Part shown: positions 24,359 through 31,258 of the stretch, piece after piece
Position numbering within the stretch: position 1 is the stretch's first letter
Layout of the letters: the number at the start of each line of letters is the position of its first letter
From: Frankiaceae bacterium
GTDB lineage: Bacteria; Actinomycetota; Actinomycetes; JAVEEJ01
Assembly: GCA_030840515.1 (NCBI GenBank)
Contig: JAVEEJ010000181.1
Span: 1 to 36,586, forward strand
DNA: 36,586 nt
Direction: 5' to 3'
Program-made: the position numbers and the translations under genes
Notes under the pieces: generated by a model
Seen by the model: the letters and a program-made list of their open reading frames with translations, nothing else
Database searches by the model: none
Told to the model about the DNA's origin: nothing

Positions 24359-25153
24359 TCAGGGGCTGCCGGGCACCACGGAGTATCGGCGGTTGGCCAA
24401 CGACGGAACCTTGGCCCGCACCTCCACCACGCACTCGGCCGCGGCCTCAGCGACGGCCACGGAACCGTCCTCGTCGCCGAGCTCGACCAGCACCTCCCCG
24501 AACGGGTCGATCACGGTGGAGGCACCCGCATAGCGGGGTGGCGATTGCGCCGCGCCGATGACGTAGGCCGTCGACTCGATGGCGCGGGCCCGCAGCAACG
24601 TCAGCCACTGGGTTCGCTTGAGATGGCCGGCGACCCACGCTGCGGGTACGGCGAGAGCCGTCGCGCCCGCATCGACCAGGACGCGTGCCAGCTCGGGGAA
24701 GCGCACGTCGTAACACGTCATCACACCGACGGTGAGCTCGTCGACCGCGAGCACCAGCGTTCCTCCGTCGCCGGGCAGCAGGCGGTCCGACTCACGCCAG
24801 CCCAGCGCGTCGAACAGGTGGATCTTGCGGTAGGCCCCGCGGATCCCTCCGCCGTCCACCGCCGTCACCGTGTTGAAGCAACGCCCCTCTCCCGGGACGA
24901 GCTCGAACATCCCCGCGATGACCGTCAGGCCGGTCGAAGCCGCCAGCGCCGTGAGCCCCTCGACCCACGGGCCGTCGAGCGGCTGCGCGGCGAGCTCGTT
25001 GTCCTGCGCGCCGAAGTCGAGCATCGCCGCCTCGGGCGCGACGATCAGCCCGGCGCCCTGGTCGGCCGCCGACTGCGCGAGCGAGGTGAGCACGGCGAGG
25101 TTGTGCTCCCACGAGCGGTCCGAGACCGCCCACTGCGCGGCTGCCACCTTCAC
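24359..25153 (-). CDS. nitrilase-superfamily amidohydrolase (omega-amidase-like)
   Basis: A 264-aa carbon-nitrogen hydrolase with the complete Glu-Lys-Cys triad: Glu41 (IVAPEAAML), Lys110 (YRKIHLFDA) and Cys147 (VMTCYDVRFPE). The KIHLFD and CYDxRFPE forms resemble Nit2/omega-amidase-type proteins, which deaminate alpha-ketoglutaramate or alpha-ketosuccinamate. It is divergent from an aminotransferase with only 24 bp between the two start codons, which supports a transaminase/omega-amidase (glutaminase II or methionine-salvage) pairing. GTG 25153 is chosen; GTG 25147 is also possible. The open frame continues far upstream but only as a shadow of the aminotransferase gene. Confidence 0.85.
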   Translation of the reverse strand: MKVAAAQWAVSDRSWEHNLAVLTSLAQSAADQGAGLIVAPEAAMLDFGAQDNELAAQPLDGPWVEGLTALAASTGLTVIAGMFELVPGEGRCFNTVTAVDGGGIRGAYRKIHLFDALGWRESDRLLPGDGGTLVLAVDELTVGVMTCYDVRFPELARVLVDAGATALAVPAAWVAGHLKRTQWLTLLRARAIESTAYVIGAAQSPPRYAGASTVIDPFGEVLVELGDEDGSVAVAEAAAECVVEVRAKVPSLANRRYSVVPGSP

Positions 25154-25177
25154 AGCGGAGACCGTACGCTTCGGCGC

Positions 25178-26353
25178 GTGCCGGCCCACCTCGTTCACCG
25201 CATGCAGGGCTACGGGACCACCATCTTCGCGGCGATCACCGCCCTCGCCGCCGAGCACGACGCGGTGAACCTCGGGCAGGGCTTCCCCGACAGTGACGGC
25301 CCGCCCGGCATGCTCGCCGTGGCGGCGCAGGCGCTGACCGGTGGCGGGCGCAACCAGTACCCGCCCGGGCCAGGCATCCCCGAGCTGCGCGCGGCCGTCG
25401 CCGCTCAGCGCGCCCGGGACTACGGCCAGGAGCTCGACCCCAACGGCGAGGTGCTGGTCACCGTCGGCGCAACCGAGGCGATCAGCGCCGCTGTGCTCGC
25501 GCTCGCCGAGCCCGGTGACGAGGTGCTCGTCCTCGACCCCTGCTACGACTCCTATGCCGCGGCGATCAGCCTCGCCGGCGCCGTACGCGTCTCCGTCCCG
25601 CTTCGTCCCGACGCCGATGGCCGTTTCGCGCTCGATTCCGACGAGCTGCGGGCGGCGGTGACACCCCGCACCCGGGTGCTGCTGCTCAACTCCCCGCACA
25701 ACCCGACCGGCACCGTCCTCACCACCGCCGAGCTCGAGGCCGTCGCGGCGATCGCCAACGACCGCGACCTGACCGTCGTGACCGACGAGGTCTACGAGTA
25801 CCTCGTGTACGACGGCGTGCGGCACCAGCCACTCGCGCTGCTCGACGGGATGGCCGAGCGCACACTGTCCGTGAGCAGTGCGGGCAAGACCTTCAGCGTG
25901 ACCGGGTGGAAGGTCGGCTGGGCCTGCGGCCCGCGTGAGCTCGTCAGCGCGGTCACCACCGTCAAGCAGTTCCTCACGTTCACCGCCAACAACGCGCTCC
26001 AGCTCGCGGTCGCACACGCCCTGGACCACGAGATGGACTGGGTCGCCGGGTTGCGCGAGAGCCTCCAGCAGCGCCGCGACCAGCTGGTCTCCGGGCTGAC
26101 GGAGTCGGGATTCGTCGCGCACCGCCCGCAGGGCACCTACTTCGTCCAGGCGGACGTGAGCGCGCTCGGGCAGGACGCCCGCGAGCTGGCTCTGACCCTG
26201 CCGGCCTCGCACGGAGTGGCGGCGATCCCCACCGCCGTGTTCGCCGCCGACCCCGCGCCCTGGACCGGATACCTCCGCTTCGCGTTCTGCAAGCAGCCCG
26301 CCGTGTTGGCGGAGGCCGTGACGAGGCTCACCCGCGCACCCCTGCCGGGCTGA
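25178..26353 (+). CDS. PLP-dependent class I aminotransferase (KAT/YbdL type)
   Basis: A 391-aa fold-type I aminotransferase. It shows NLGQGFPD (31-38), NSPHNPTG (171-178), DEVYEYLVYDG (203-213) and the PLP lysine in SVSSAGKTFSVTGWKVGW (Lys237). These signatures match kynurenine/glutamine transaminase K and methionine aminotransferases such as YbdL. Such enzymes use glutamine as amino donor and give alpha-ketoglutaramate, the substrate of omega-amidase, which fits the divergent nitrilase gene. GTG 25178 begins MPAHLVHRMQGYGTTIF, matching the family N-terminus. The exact amino acid preference is uncertain. Confidence 0.9.
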   Translation: MPAHLVHRMQGYGTTIFAAITALAAEHDAVNLGQGFPDSDGPPGMLAVAAQALTGGGRNQYPPGPGIPELRAAVAAQRARDYGQELDPNGEVLVTVGATEAISAAVLALAEPGDEVLVLDPCYDSYAAAISLAGAVRVSVPLRPDADGRFALDSDELRAAVTPRTRVLLLNSPHNPTGTVLTTAELEAVAAIANDRDLTVVTDEVYEYLVYDGVRHQPLALLDGMAERTLSVSSAGKTFSVTGWKVGWACGPRELVSAVTTVKQFLTFTANNALQLAVAHALDHEMDWVAGLRESLQQRRDQLVSGLTESGFVAHRPQGTYFVQADVSALGQDARELALTLPASHGVAAIPTAVFAADPAPWTGYLRFAFCKQPAVLAEAVTRLTRAPLPG

Positions 26354-26377
26354 GCCGCGGAGCCCTACGATCGCGGC

Positions 26378-26788
26378 ATGTCGGTCCTGGGGGTGGGCGC
26401 CGGCGGTGGGCACAGCCTTCCGCTCATCGTGGCGCGGGAGTTCGCGACCAACGTCGCCGTACCCGTGTTCCTCGTCGACGCCTCCAACGAGCTGGTCTTC
26501 TACAACGAGGCCGCGCAGATGGCCTTCGGCACGCCCTTCGCGCAGCCGGGTGTGATGAAGCACGGCGACTGGTCCGAGCGCTTCCGCCCGACCCGGCCCG
26601 ACGGCAGTGACTACCCGCGCGAGGAGCTGCCCGTCGTGGTGGCGCTCGAGCGGCATGTCGCAGCGCACGGTGTGATGCAGGTGAGCGCGCCCGACGGGGC
26701 ACGAGTGGACGTCGAGATCACCGCCATCCCGCTCTGGTCCTCACCCGACGAGTTCGCGGGCGTGATGGCCATCGGCTGGATGGCGTGA
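26378..26788 (+). CDS. single PAS-domain protein
   Basis: The 136-aa product is mostly one PAS fold: NVAVPVFLVDASNELVFYNEAAQMAFG (about 28-54), a W-rich middle (DWSERFRPTRPDGSDYP) and a terminal beta region (RVDVEITAIPLWSSPDEFAGVMAIGWMA). It has no output domain. Its stop overlaps the GTG of the next gene (GTGA, 26785-26788), so it is probably the sensor partner of the metallo-hydrolase. The ligand is unknown. Confidence 0.75.
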   Translation: MSVLGVGAGGGHSLPLIVAREFATNVAVPVFLVDASNELVFYNEAAQMAFGTPFAQPGVMKHGDWSERFRPTRPDGSDYPREELPVVVALERHVAAHGVMQVSAPDGARVDVEITAIPLWSSPDEFAGVMAIGWMA

Positions 26789-27666
26789 CCACCGTCCGGG
26801 TCTGGGGGTCACGAGGGTCCATCGCCGCCTCGGGTGCGCAGACGATCCGCTACGGCGGCAACACGAGCTGCGTCGAGCTCAGGACCGACGACGGCTCCGT
26901 GATCGTGCTCGACGCCGGGACCGGGATGCGCGAGCTCGGCGCGCAGCTCGCGCTCGAAGGCGTTCGCGAGGTCCATGTGCTGCTGAGCCACCTACACCTC
27001 GACCACCTGCAGGGGCTGGCCTTCTTCGCCCCGCTCTACGACGCCGACACCACGATCCACCTCTACGGCCCGCCGTCACCGCTGCAGTCACTGTCGGAGC
27101 GGATCAGCGCCTACATGTCCGACCCACTGTTCCCCGTGCACCTGGCGCACGTGCCCTCGGACCTGCAGATGCACGACGCGCCCTATGAGTCGATGGCGAT
27201 CGGTTCGGCCACCGTGCTCGCCTGCCCGCTCGCGCACCGCGGCCCCACGGTCGGATGGCGGATCGAGGACGCGGGTCGCTCGCTCGTCTACATGCCCGAC
27301 CACGAGCCCGCGATGGTCACGCGGCTGGAGACCGCCGACCCGTCCTGGGTGTCGGGCGCCGGCCTGGCGCACGAGGCCGACGTGCTGCTCCACGACGCGC
27401 AGTACACCGAGGAGGAGTACCCCTCCCACCGCGGCTGGGGGCACTCCTCGATCGCGCACGTCGTGCAGTTCGCGCGGCTTGCGGCCGTGCGCCGCCTGGT
27501 GCTCTTCCACCACGACCCGAGCCACTCCGACGCCGAGCTCGACTGGGTGCACGCACGCGCGGTGGAGCTCTGGGGTGCCGGCGAGGATGCACCGCTCATC
27601 GCACACGACGGCATGGCTTTCGAGCTCGCGGCACTGGGGGCGCGTCGCACCGCGACGCCCGCCTGA
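26785..27666 (+). CDS. MBL-fold metallo-hydrolase
   Basis: The 293-aa product is a metallo-beta-lactamase-fold hydrolase with SHLHLDH (68-74) as the HxHxDH metal motif, further ligands at MPDHEPAM and DVLLHDAQYTEEE, and a final His in LVLFHHDP. The N-terminus MTTVRVWGSRGSIAASGAQTIRYGGNTSCVEL resembles the PhnP/cyclic-nucleotide phosphodiesterase-like branch (COG1235). The substrate may be a cyclic nucleotide or phosphodiester; this is inference. It is translationally coupled to the PAS gene upstream. The thiol peroxidase gene follows 13 nt later. Confidence 0.85.
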   Translation: MTTVRVWGSRGSIAASGAQTIRYGGNTSCVELRTDDGSVIVLDAGTGMRELGAQLALEGVREVHVLLSHLHLDHLQGLAFFAPLYDADTTIHLYGPPSPLQSLSERISAYMSDPLFPVHLAHVPSDLQMHDAPYESMAIGSATVLACPLAHRGPTVGWRIEDAGRSLVYMPDHEPAMVTRLETADPSWVSGAGLAHEADVLLHDAQYTEEEYPSHRGWGHSSIAHVVQFARLAAVRRLVLFHHDPSHSDAELDWVHARAVELWGAGEDAPLIAHDGMAFELAALGARRTATPA

Positions 27667-27679
27667 GATGATGTCCGGC

Positions 27680-28168
27680 ATGTCCCTGTATGACATCCCC
27701 GTGCACACGCTCAGCGGCCACGAGACGACGCTCGCCGAGCACAAGGGCAAGGCGCTGCTCATCGTCAACGTCGCGTCGCGTTGCGGCCTGACCCCCCAGT
27801 ACGCCGGCCTCGAGCGGCTGCACGAGGCGTACGAGGCACGCGGCTTCGCCGTCCTCGGCTTCCCCTGCAACCAGTTCCTGGGCCAGGAGCCGGGCACCTC
27901 CGAGGAGATCGCCGAGTTCTGCTCCGCGACCTACGGCGTCACGTTCCCGATGTACGCCAAGGTCGACGTGAACGGCCCTGACCGGCACGGCGTGTACGAC
28001 GAGCTCGTCGCGACGCCGGACAGCGAAGGCACGGCCGGTGACGTGCAGTGGAACTTCGAGAAGTTCCTCGTCTCCCCGGACGGGTTGGTCGTCGGCCGCT
28101 TCCGGCCGCGCACCGAGCCTGAGAACTCTGAGCTGGTTGCCGCGATCGAGGCTCAGCTTCCCTCCTGA
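27680..28168 (+). CDS. glutathione peroxidase-family thiol peroxidase
   Basis: A 162-aa GPx-family enzyme. The peroxidatic cysteine is Cys35 (VNVASRCGLTPQY), not selenocysteine. Gln in FPCNQF (61-66) and Trp124-Asn125 (WNFEKFL) complete the active site. Cys81 (AEFCSATYGVTFPMY) is a good candidate for the resolving cysteine of thioredoxin-dependent members. It reduces peroxides in the cytoplasm. In-frame ATGs at 27668, 27671 and 27680 are possible starts; I use 27680 because MSLYDIPV matches the family N-terminus. The stop is followed 15 nt later by a terminator with a seven-T tract. Confidence 0.9.
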   Translation: MSLYDIPVHTLSGHETTLAEHKGKALLIVNVASRCGLTPQYAGLERLHEAYEARGFAVLGFPCNQFLGQEPGTSEEIAEFCSATYGVTFPMYAKVDVNGPDRHGVYDELVATPDSEGTAGDVQWNFEKFLVSPDGLVVGRFRPRTEPENSELVAAIEAQLPS

Positions 28169-28174
28169 TACTCT
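28166..28174 (+). promoter_or_regulatory. possible extended -10 promoter for the DEAD-box gene
   Basis: TGATACTCT fits an extended -10 (TGn-TAnnnT). It overlaps the peroxidase stop codon. Transcription would then begin near 28181, directly at the base of the terminator-like hairpin. The -35 region is not convincing. Confidence 0.3.
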
Positions 28175-28183
28175 TCAGGGGAA

Positions 28184-28209
28184 CGGGGCGAGTCCGCTCC
28201 GGTTTTTTT
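28184..28209 (+). terminator. intrinsic terminator with T7 tract (terminator or attenuator)
   Basis: CGGGGCG (28184-28190) pairs with CGCTCCG (28195-28201), 7 bp with one G-U, loop AGTC, then seven T at 28203-28209. It is the only classic U-tract terminator in the window. It may end the peroxidase transcript or act as an attenuator at the 5' end of the helicase leader. Confidence 0.8.
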
Positions 28210-28238
28210 GTGCAACACCACGATCACGCAGCTCCCAT

Positions 28239-28320
28239 CGGCGCGAATACGCGCCGGGTGTGTTTCTCACCGATTCGCCTAGGCAGTCTCGAGACGCGCG
28301 CCATCTGCTCTCTCGAGAGG
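28239..28320 (+). promoter_or_regulatory. structured 5' leader covering the DEAD-box ribosome site
   Basis: CGGCGCG/CGCGCCG form a 7-bp hairpin (28239-28256, loop AATA). Downstream are two palindromes, GTCTCGAGAC (28286-28295) and CTCTCGAGAG (28310-28319), sharing the self-complementary octamer TCTCGAGA. The second contains the likely Shine-Dalgarno GAGAGG (28315-28320). Each octamer can fold on itself or pair with the other, which would expose or hide the ribosome site. Confidence 0.55.
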
Positions 28321-28331
28321 TCTTCTTCTTC

Positions 28332-29894
28332 ATGCTCACGTTCGCTGAGCTCGGCTTGCCCGAGCCCCTCGTCACCACCCTGACCCGCCGCGGCATGACC
28401 GCGCCCTTCGCCATCCAGACCGCCGCGCTGCCCGACGCACTCGCCGGCCGTGACGTCCTCGGCCGGGCGCAGACCGGCAGCGGCAAGACCCTGGCCTTCG
28501 GCCTCCCGCTGCTTGCTCGCCTCGCCGGCCGCCCGGTGCGCTCACGTCGCCCGCTCGGGCTGATCGTGGTGCCCACTCGCGAGCTCGCCTTCCAGGTCGT
28601 GGACGCGCTCGCACCGCTCGGCCACTCGCTGGGCGTCGCGGTCACCTCCGTCGTCGGCGGTGCGCCGTTCGGCAAGCAGGTCACTGCGCTGTCCCGCGGT
28701 GCCGCCGTCGTCGTCGCCACCCCGGGACGGCTGGAGGACCACATCCGCCAGGGCACGGCTTCTCTCGACGACGTCGAGATCGCCGTACTCGACGAGGCGG
28801 ATCACCTCTGCGACCTGGGCTTCCTGCCTGCGGTCCGTAGGCTCCTCGACCAGGTGAAGCCCGGTGGCCAGCGGCTGCTCTTCTCGGCGACGCTGGACAC
28901 GGCCGTGCGCAGCATCGTGGATGCCTACCTGAGCAATCCGGTGACGCACTCCACGATGCCCGAGGGCCAGCCGGTCGTGAAGACCGACCACCACGTCCTC
29001 GTCATCCACCCGCGCGACAAGTCCGCAGTGACCGCGGAGATCGCCAGCCGAAGCGGACGCACCATGTTGTTCGTGCGCACCCAGCACGGGGCCGACCGCC
29101 TCGCCACGCAGCTTCACCGGGTCGGTGTCGGCGCCGGGTCACTGCACGGCGGCAAGACGCAGGCGCAGCGCAACAAGGCGCTCGCTGCCTTCAAGGACGG
29201 CACCGTCTCGGTCCTGGTCGCCACTGACGTGGCCGCCCGCGGCATCCACGTCGACGACGTCGACCTCGTCGTCCAGATCGACGTGGCGGCGGACAGCAAG
29301 GACTACCTGCACCGCGCAGGTCGCACCGCCCGAGCAGGCAACGCCGGCACGGTCGTCACGCTGACCTCGCCGCAGGACGAGCGGAGCGTCACCAACATGG
29401 TGAAGCGCGCCGGTGTCGACGTGCGCTCGACGCGGGTGAGCCCGGGCAGCCCCGAGCTGACCGACATCACCGGATCGGCTGCGGTCTCCGGCGAGCCCTG
29501 GATCCCGCCGGCGGAGAGCCGCTCCGAGCGCGCCGACCGACCCTTCCGCGGCGCCCGTTCGGCCCGCGCCGACCGCCCGGTCCGTTCGGACCGTCCCATG
29601 GGCTCCGACCGCTCCGTACGTCCGGATCGACCCGTTCGCTCGGACCGTCCCGTGCGCTCGGACCGTCCCGTTCGCTCGGACCGTCCGGTCCGCGATGACC
29701 GCCCCGTGCGCTCGGAGCGTCCCGCCCGGTCCACCAGCCCGACTCGGACCCACAGCAGCCGACCGGAGTCAGCCCCACCCGTGCGCGACGACCGACCGCG
29801 CCACGAGCGGCGTGCCAGCCTCCAGCCTCGCGCGGGGAAGCCGGCGTTCCGGGGCGAGGTGCGCTCAGAAGGCCGCCGTACTCGCTCCGCCTGA
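28332..29894 (+). CDS. DEAD-box RNA helicase with Arg/Asp/Pro repeat tail
   Basis: A 520-aa ATP-dependent RNA helicase. It shows AQTGSGKT (46-53), PTRELAFQ (81-88), TPGRLEDH, DEAD (154-157), LFSAT and a C-domain with ATDVAARGIHVDDVDLVVQ and HRAGRTARAG. The last 120 or so residues are disordered and very basic, with nine six-residue units of DRPVRS type (DNA 29571-29732) and further RPxR patches. Such tails bind RNA and are common in cold-shock and ribosome-assembly DEAD proteins (CsdA/DeaD-like). ATG 28332 is preceded by GAGAGG 11 nt upstream inside a palindrome, suggesting control at translation. Readable sequence upstream of this ATG is part of the leader. Confidence 0.9.
   Translation: MLTFAELGLPEPLVTTLTRRGMTAPFAIQTAALPDALAGRDVLGRAQTGSGKTLAFGLPLLARLAGRPVRSRRPLGLIVVPTRELAFQVVDALAPLGHSLGVAVTSVVGGAPFGKQVTALSRGAAVVVATPGRLEDHIRQGTASLDDVEIAVLDEADHLCDLGFLPAVRRLLDQVKPGGQRLLFSATLDTAVRSIVDAYLSNPVTHSTMPEGQPVVKTDHHVLVIHPRDKSAVTAEIASRSGRTMLFVRTQHGADRLATQLHRVGVGAGSLHGGKTQAQRNKALAAFKDGTVSVLVATDVAARGIHVDDVDLVVQIDVAADSKDYLHRAGRTARAGNAGTVVTLTSPQDERSVTNMVKRAGVDVRSTRVSPGSPELTDITGSAAVSGEPWIPPAESRSERADRPFRGARSARADRPVRSDRPMGSDRSVRPDRPVRSDRPVRSDRPVRSDRPVRDDRPVRSERPARSTSPTRTHSSRPESAPPVRDDRPRHERRASLQPRAGKPAFRGEVRSEGRRTRSA
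29571..29732 (+). repeat. nine 18-bp tandem repeats encoding DRPVRS-type units
   Basis: In-frame units of type GACCGTCCCGTTCGCTCG, nine in a row with drift. They encode a basic tail on the DEAD-box helicase. Confidence 0.85.
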
Positions 29895-29955
29895 TCGTCC
29901 TCCCGCCCGTCCGCTGAGACCCAGGTCACAGCGGACTCGCGGCCTATGTCCGATC

Positions 29956-29988
29956 GCGGGCGAAAGGTCGCCCGTCACGGTCGGTGAC
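29956..29988 (+). terminator. two adjacent hairpins after the DEAD-box gene
   Basis: GGGCGA/TCGCCC (29958-29973, loop AAGG) is followed at once by GTCAC/GTGAC (29974-29988). They lie 62 nt after the helicase stop and about 50 nt before the next start, so they could terminate the helicase mRNA or fold in the leader of the small gene. Confidence 0.4.
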
Positions 29989-30039
29989 GACGACTCGTTG
30001 TCCATCGCGTACGGGGATCACGCGAAGGAGGCGAGGACA

Positions 30040-30195
30040 ATGGACGAGCTCAAGCAGGCCACTGCGCGCTCGGTCGACGCGACCCAGCTGACCTCAGCCG
30101 CCCGGCTGGGTGACCTGCTCGCCGCGGTGCGGATGAGCTGGGACGAGCTGTTCGACCTCCCCGAGCCGCGCCCGCTGCGGACGACAGCGGCCTGA
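30040..30195 (+). CDS. 51-aa acidic helical protein of unknown function
   Basis: The short product reads MDELKQATARSVDATQLT and continues with AARLGDLLAAVRMSWDELFDLPEP, then a basic tail. It is predicted to be helical, without cysteines, signal peptide or membrane segment. The ribosome site AAGGAGG (30025-30031) is complete, 8 nt before ATG, the best in the window, which supports a real, well translated gene. It resembles no family I know. The SWDELFDLPEP segment looks like a short linear interaction motif. It lies between the DEAD-box and PAC2 genes on the same strand. Confidence 0.65.
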   Translation: MDELKQATARSVDATQLTSAARLGDLLAAVRMSWDELFDLPEPRPLRTTAA

Positions 30196-30282
30196 CCACA
30201 CGGTCGCCGCTCGGGCGGGTCCGCTCGGTTGAGCGATGATGGGCTGACGCACCTGCCCGTCACAGCGATCGAGAGGAGCCGC

Positions 30283-31191
30283 GTGCCGCTTGACCCGAGC
30301 GACCTCTACCGGCTCGAGCCGGAGCTCCCGAACGCCCCCGGCATGGTGCTGGTCATCGCGCTCGACGGGTTCATCGACGCCGGCTGGGCCCGCCGCCTCG
30401 CCCGCACCCACCTGCTCGCGACCCTCGAGCCGACGCTGGTGGCGACCTTCGACGTCGACCAGCTCTACGACTACCGCGCGCGCCGTCCCGCGATGGTGTT
30501 CGTCGAAGACCACTGGGAGAGCTACGAGGATCCTGAGCTGGTGCTGCATTGCCTGACGGACGGTGCGGGCACACCGTTCCTCCTGCTCTCGGGTGCCGAG
30601 CCCGATGTCCAATGGGAGCGCTTCGTCACCGCGGTGCACGAGCTGGTGGTCCGGCTCGGCGTTCGGCTGACCGTCGGCCTCAACGCCATCCCGATGGGCG
30701 TGCCGCACACGCGAGCGGTCGGTGTGCTGCTGCACGGATCGCGCAAGGAGCTCCTCGGCGACCAGCTGCCGTGGATCGACACGGTCCAAGTGCCGGCCAG
30801 CGCGGCGCATCTCATCGAATACCGGCTCGGCAAGCTCGGCGTGGACACCATGGGCCTTGCCGTCCAGGTCCCGCACTACGTCGCCAACGTGGACTACCCG
30901 GCCGCCGCGCTCGCACTGGTGCAGGAGGTGGCGCGCGTCGGTGACCTGTCACTCCCGGTGGACGAGCTCGTGACCGCGGCTACCGAGGCGAGGGCCGCGA
31001 TCGACGCGCAGGTCGAGGACAGCCCCGAGCTGGGCCAGCTCGTTTCCGCGGTGGAGCAGTCCTACGACGAGTTCCTCGCCGGGCGGGCCCAAGCGCGCAT
31101 CGACGGGATGTCGCTACCGACCGGCGACGAGCTCGGCGCTCAGTTCGAGGCCTTCCTCGCGGAGCGCACCGACAAGGACGACAAGGCCTGA
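30283..31191 (+). CDS. PAC2-family protein
   Basis: The 302-aa product matches the PAC2 (proteasome assembly chaperone-like) family, with an opening LPNAPGMVLVIALDGFIDAGWA, then VATFDVDQLYDYRARRPAMVF, a central GLNAIPMGVPHTRAV and a C-terminal helical part. Actinobacterial PAC2 proteins such as mycobacterial Rv2125 have a known fold but no firm function; an ATP-grasp partner or proteasome link is only suggested. GTG 30283 is preceded by GAGAGGAG. It ends with a Lys/Asp-rich tail (TDKDDKA). Confidence 0.85.
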   Translation: MPLDPSDLYRLEPELPNAPGMVLVIALDGFIDAGWARRLARTHLLATLEPTLVATFDVDQLYDYRARRPAMVFVEDHWESYEDPELVLHCLTDGAGTPFLLLSGAEPDVQWERFVTAVHELVVRLGVRLTVGLNAIPMGVPHTRAVGVLLHGSRKELLGDQLPWIDTVQVPASAAHLIEYRLGKLGVDTMGLAVQVPHYVANVDYPAAALALVQEVARVGDLSLPVDELVTAATEARAAIDAQVEDSPELGQLVSAVEQSYDEFLAGRAQARIDGMSLPTGDELGAQFEAFLAERTDKDDKA

Positions 31192-31208
31192 CGCGCGCCG
31201 CTGGTCAG

Positions 31209-31258
31209 CGCAGCGTCACTCACCGCAGCGTCACTCACCGCAGCGTCACTCACCGCAG
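31209..31258. repeat. 15-bp tandem repeats (3.3 copies) at a gene end
   Basis: CGCAGCGTCACTCAC occurs at 31209-31223, 31224-31238 and 31239-31253, then CGCAG. The third copy holds the TGA stop of the leftward methyltransferase gene, and each earlier copy offers further minus-strand TGA codons. It lies between convergent genes. Confidence 0.9.

Noticed and set aside
25154..26668. Apparent 5' extension of the nitrilase gene to 769 codons
   Set aside because: The upstream part is antisense to the aminotransferase; homology begins at GTG 25153.
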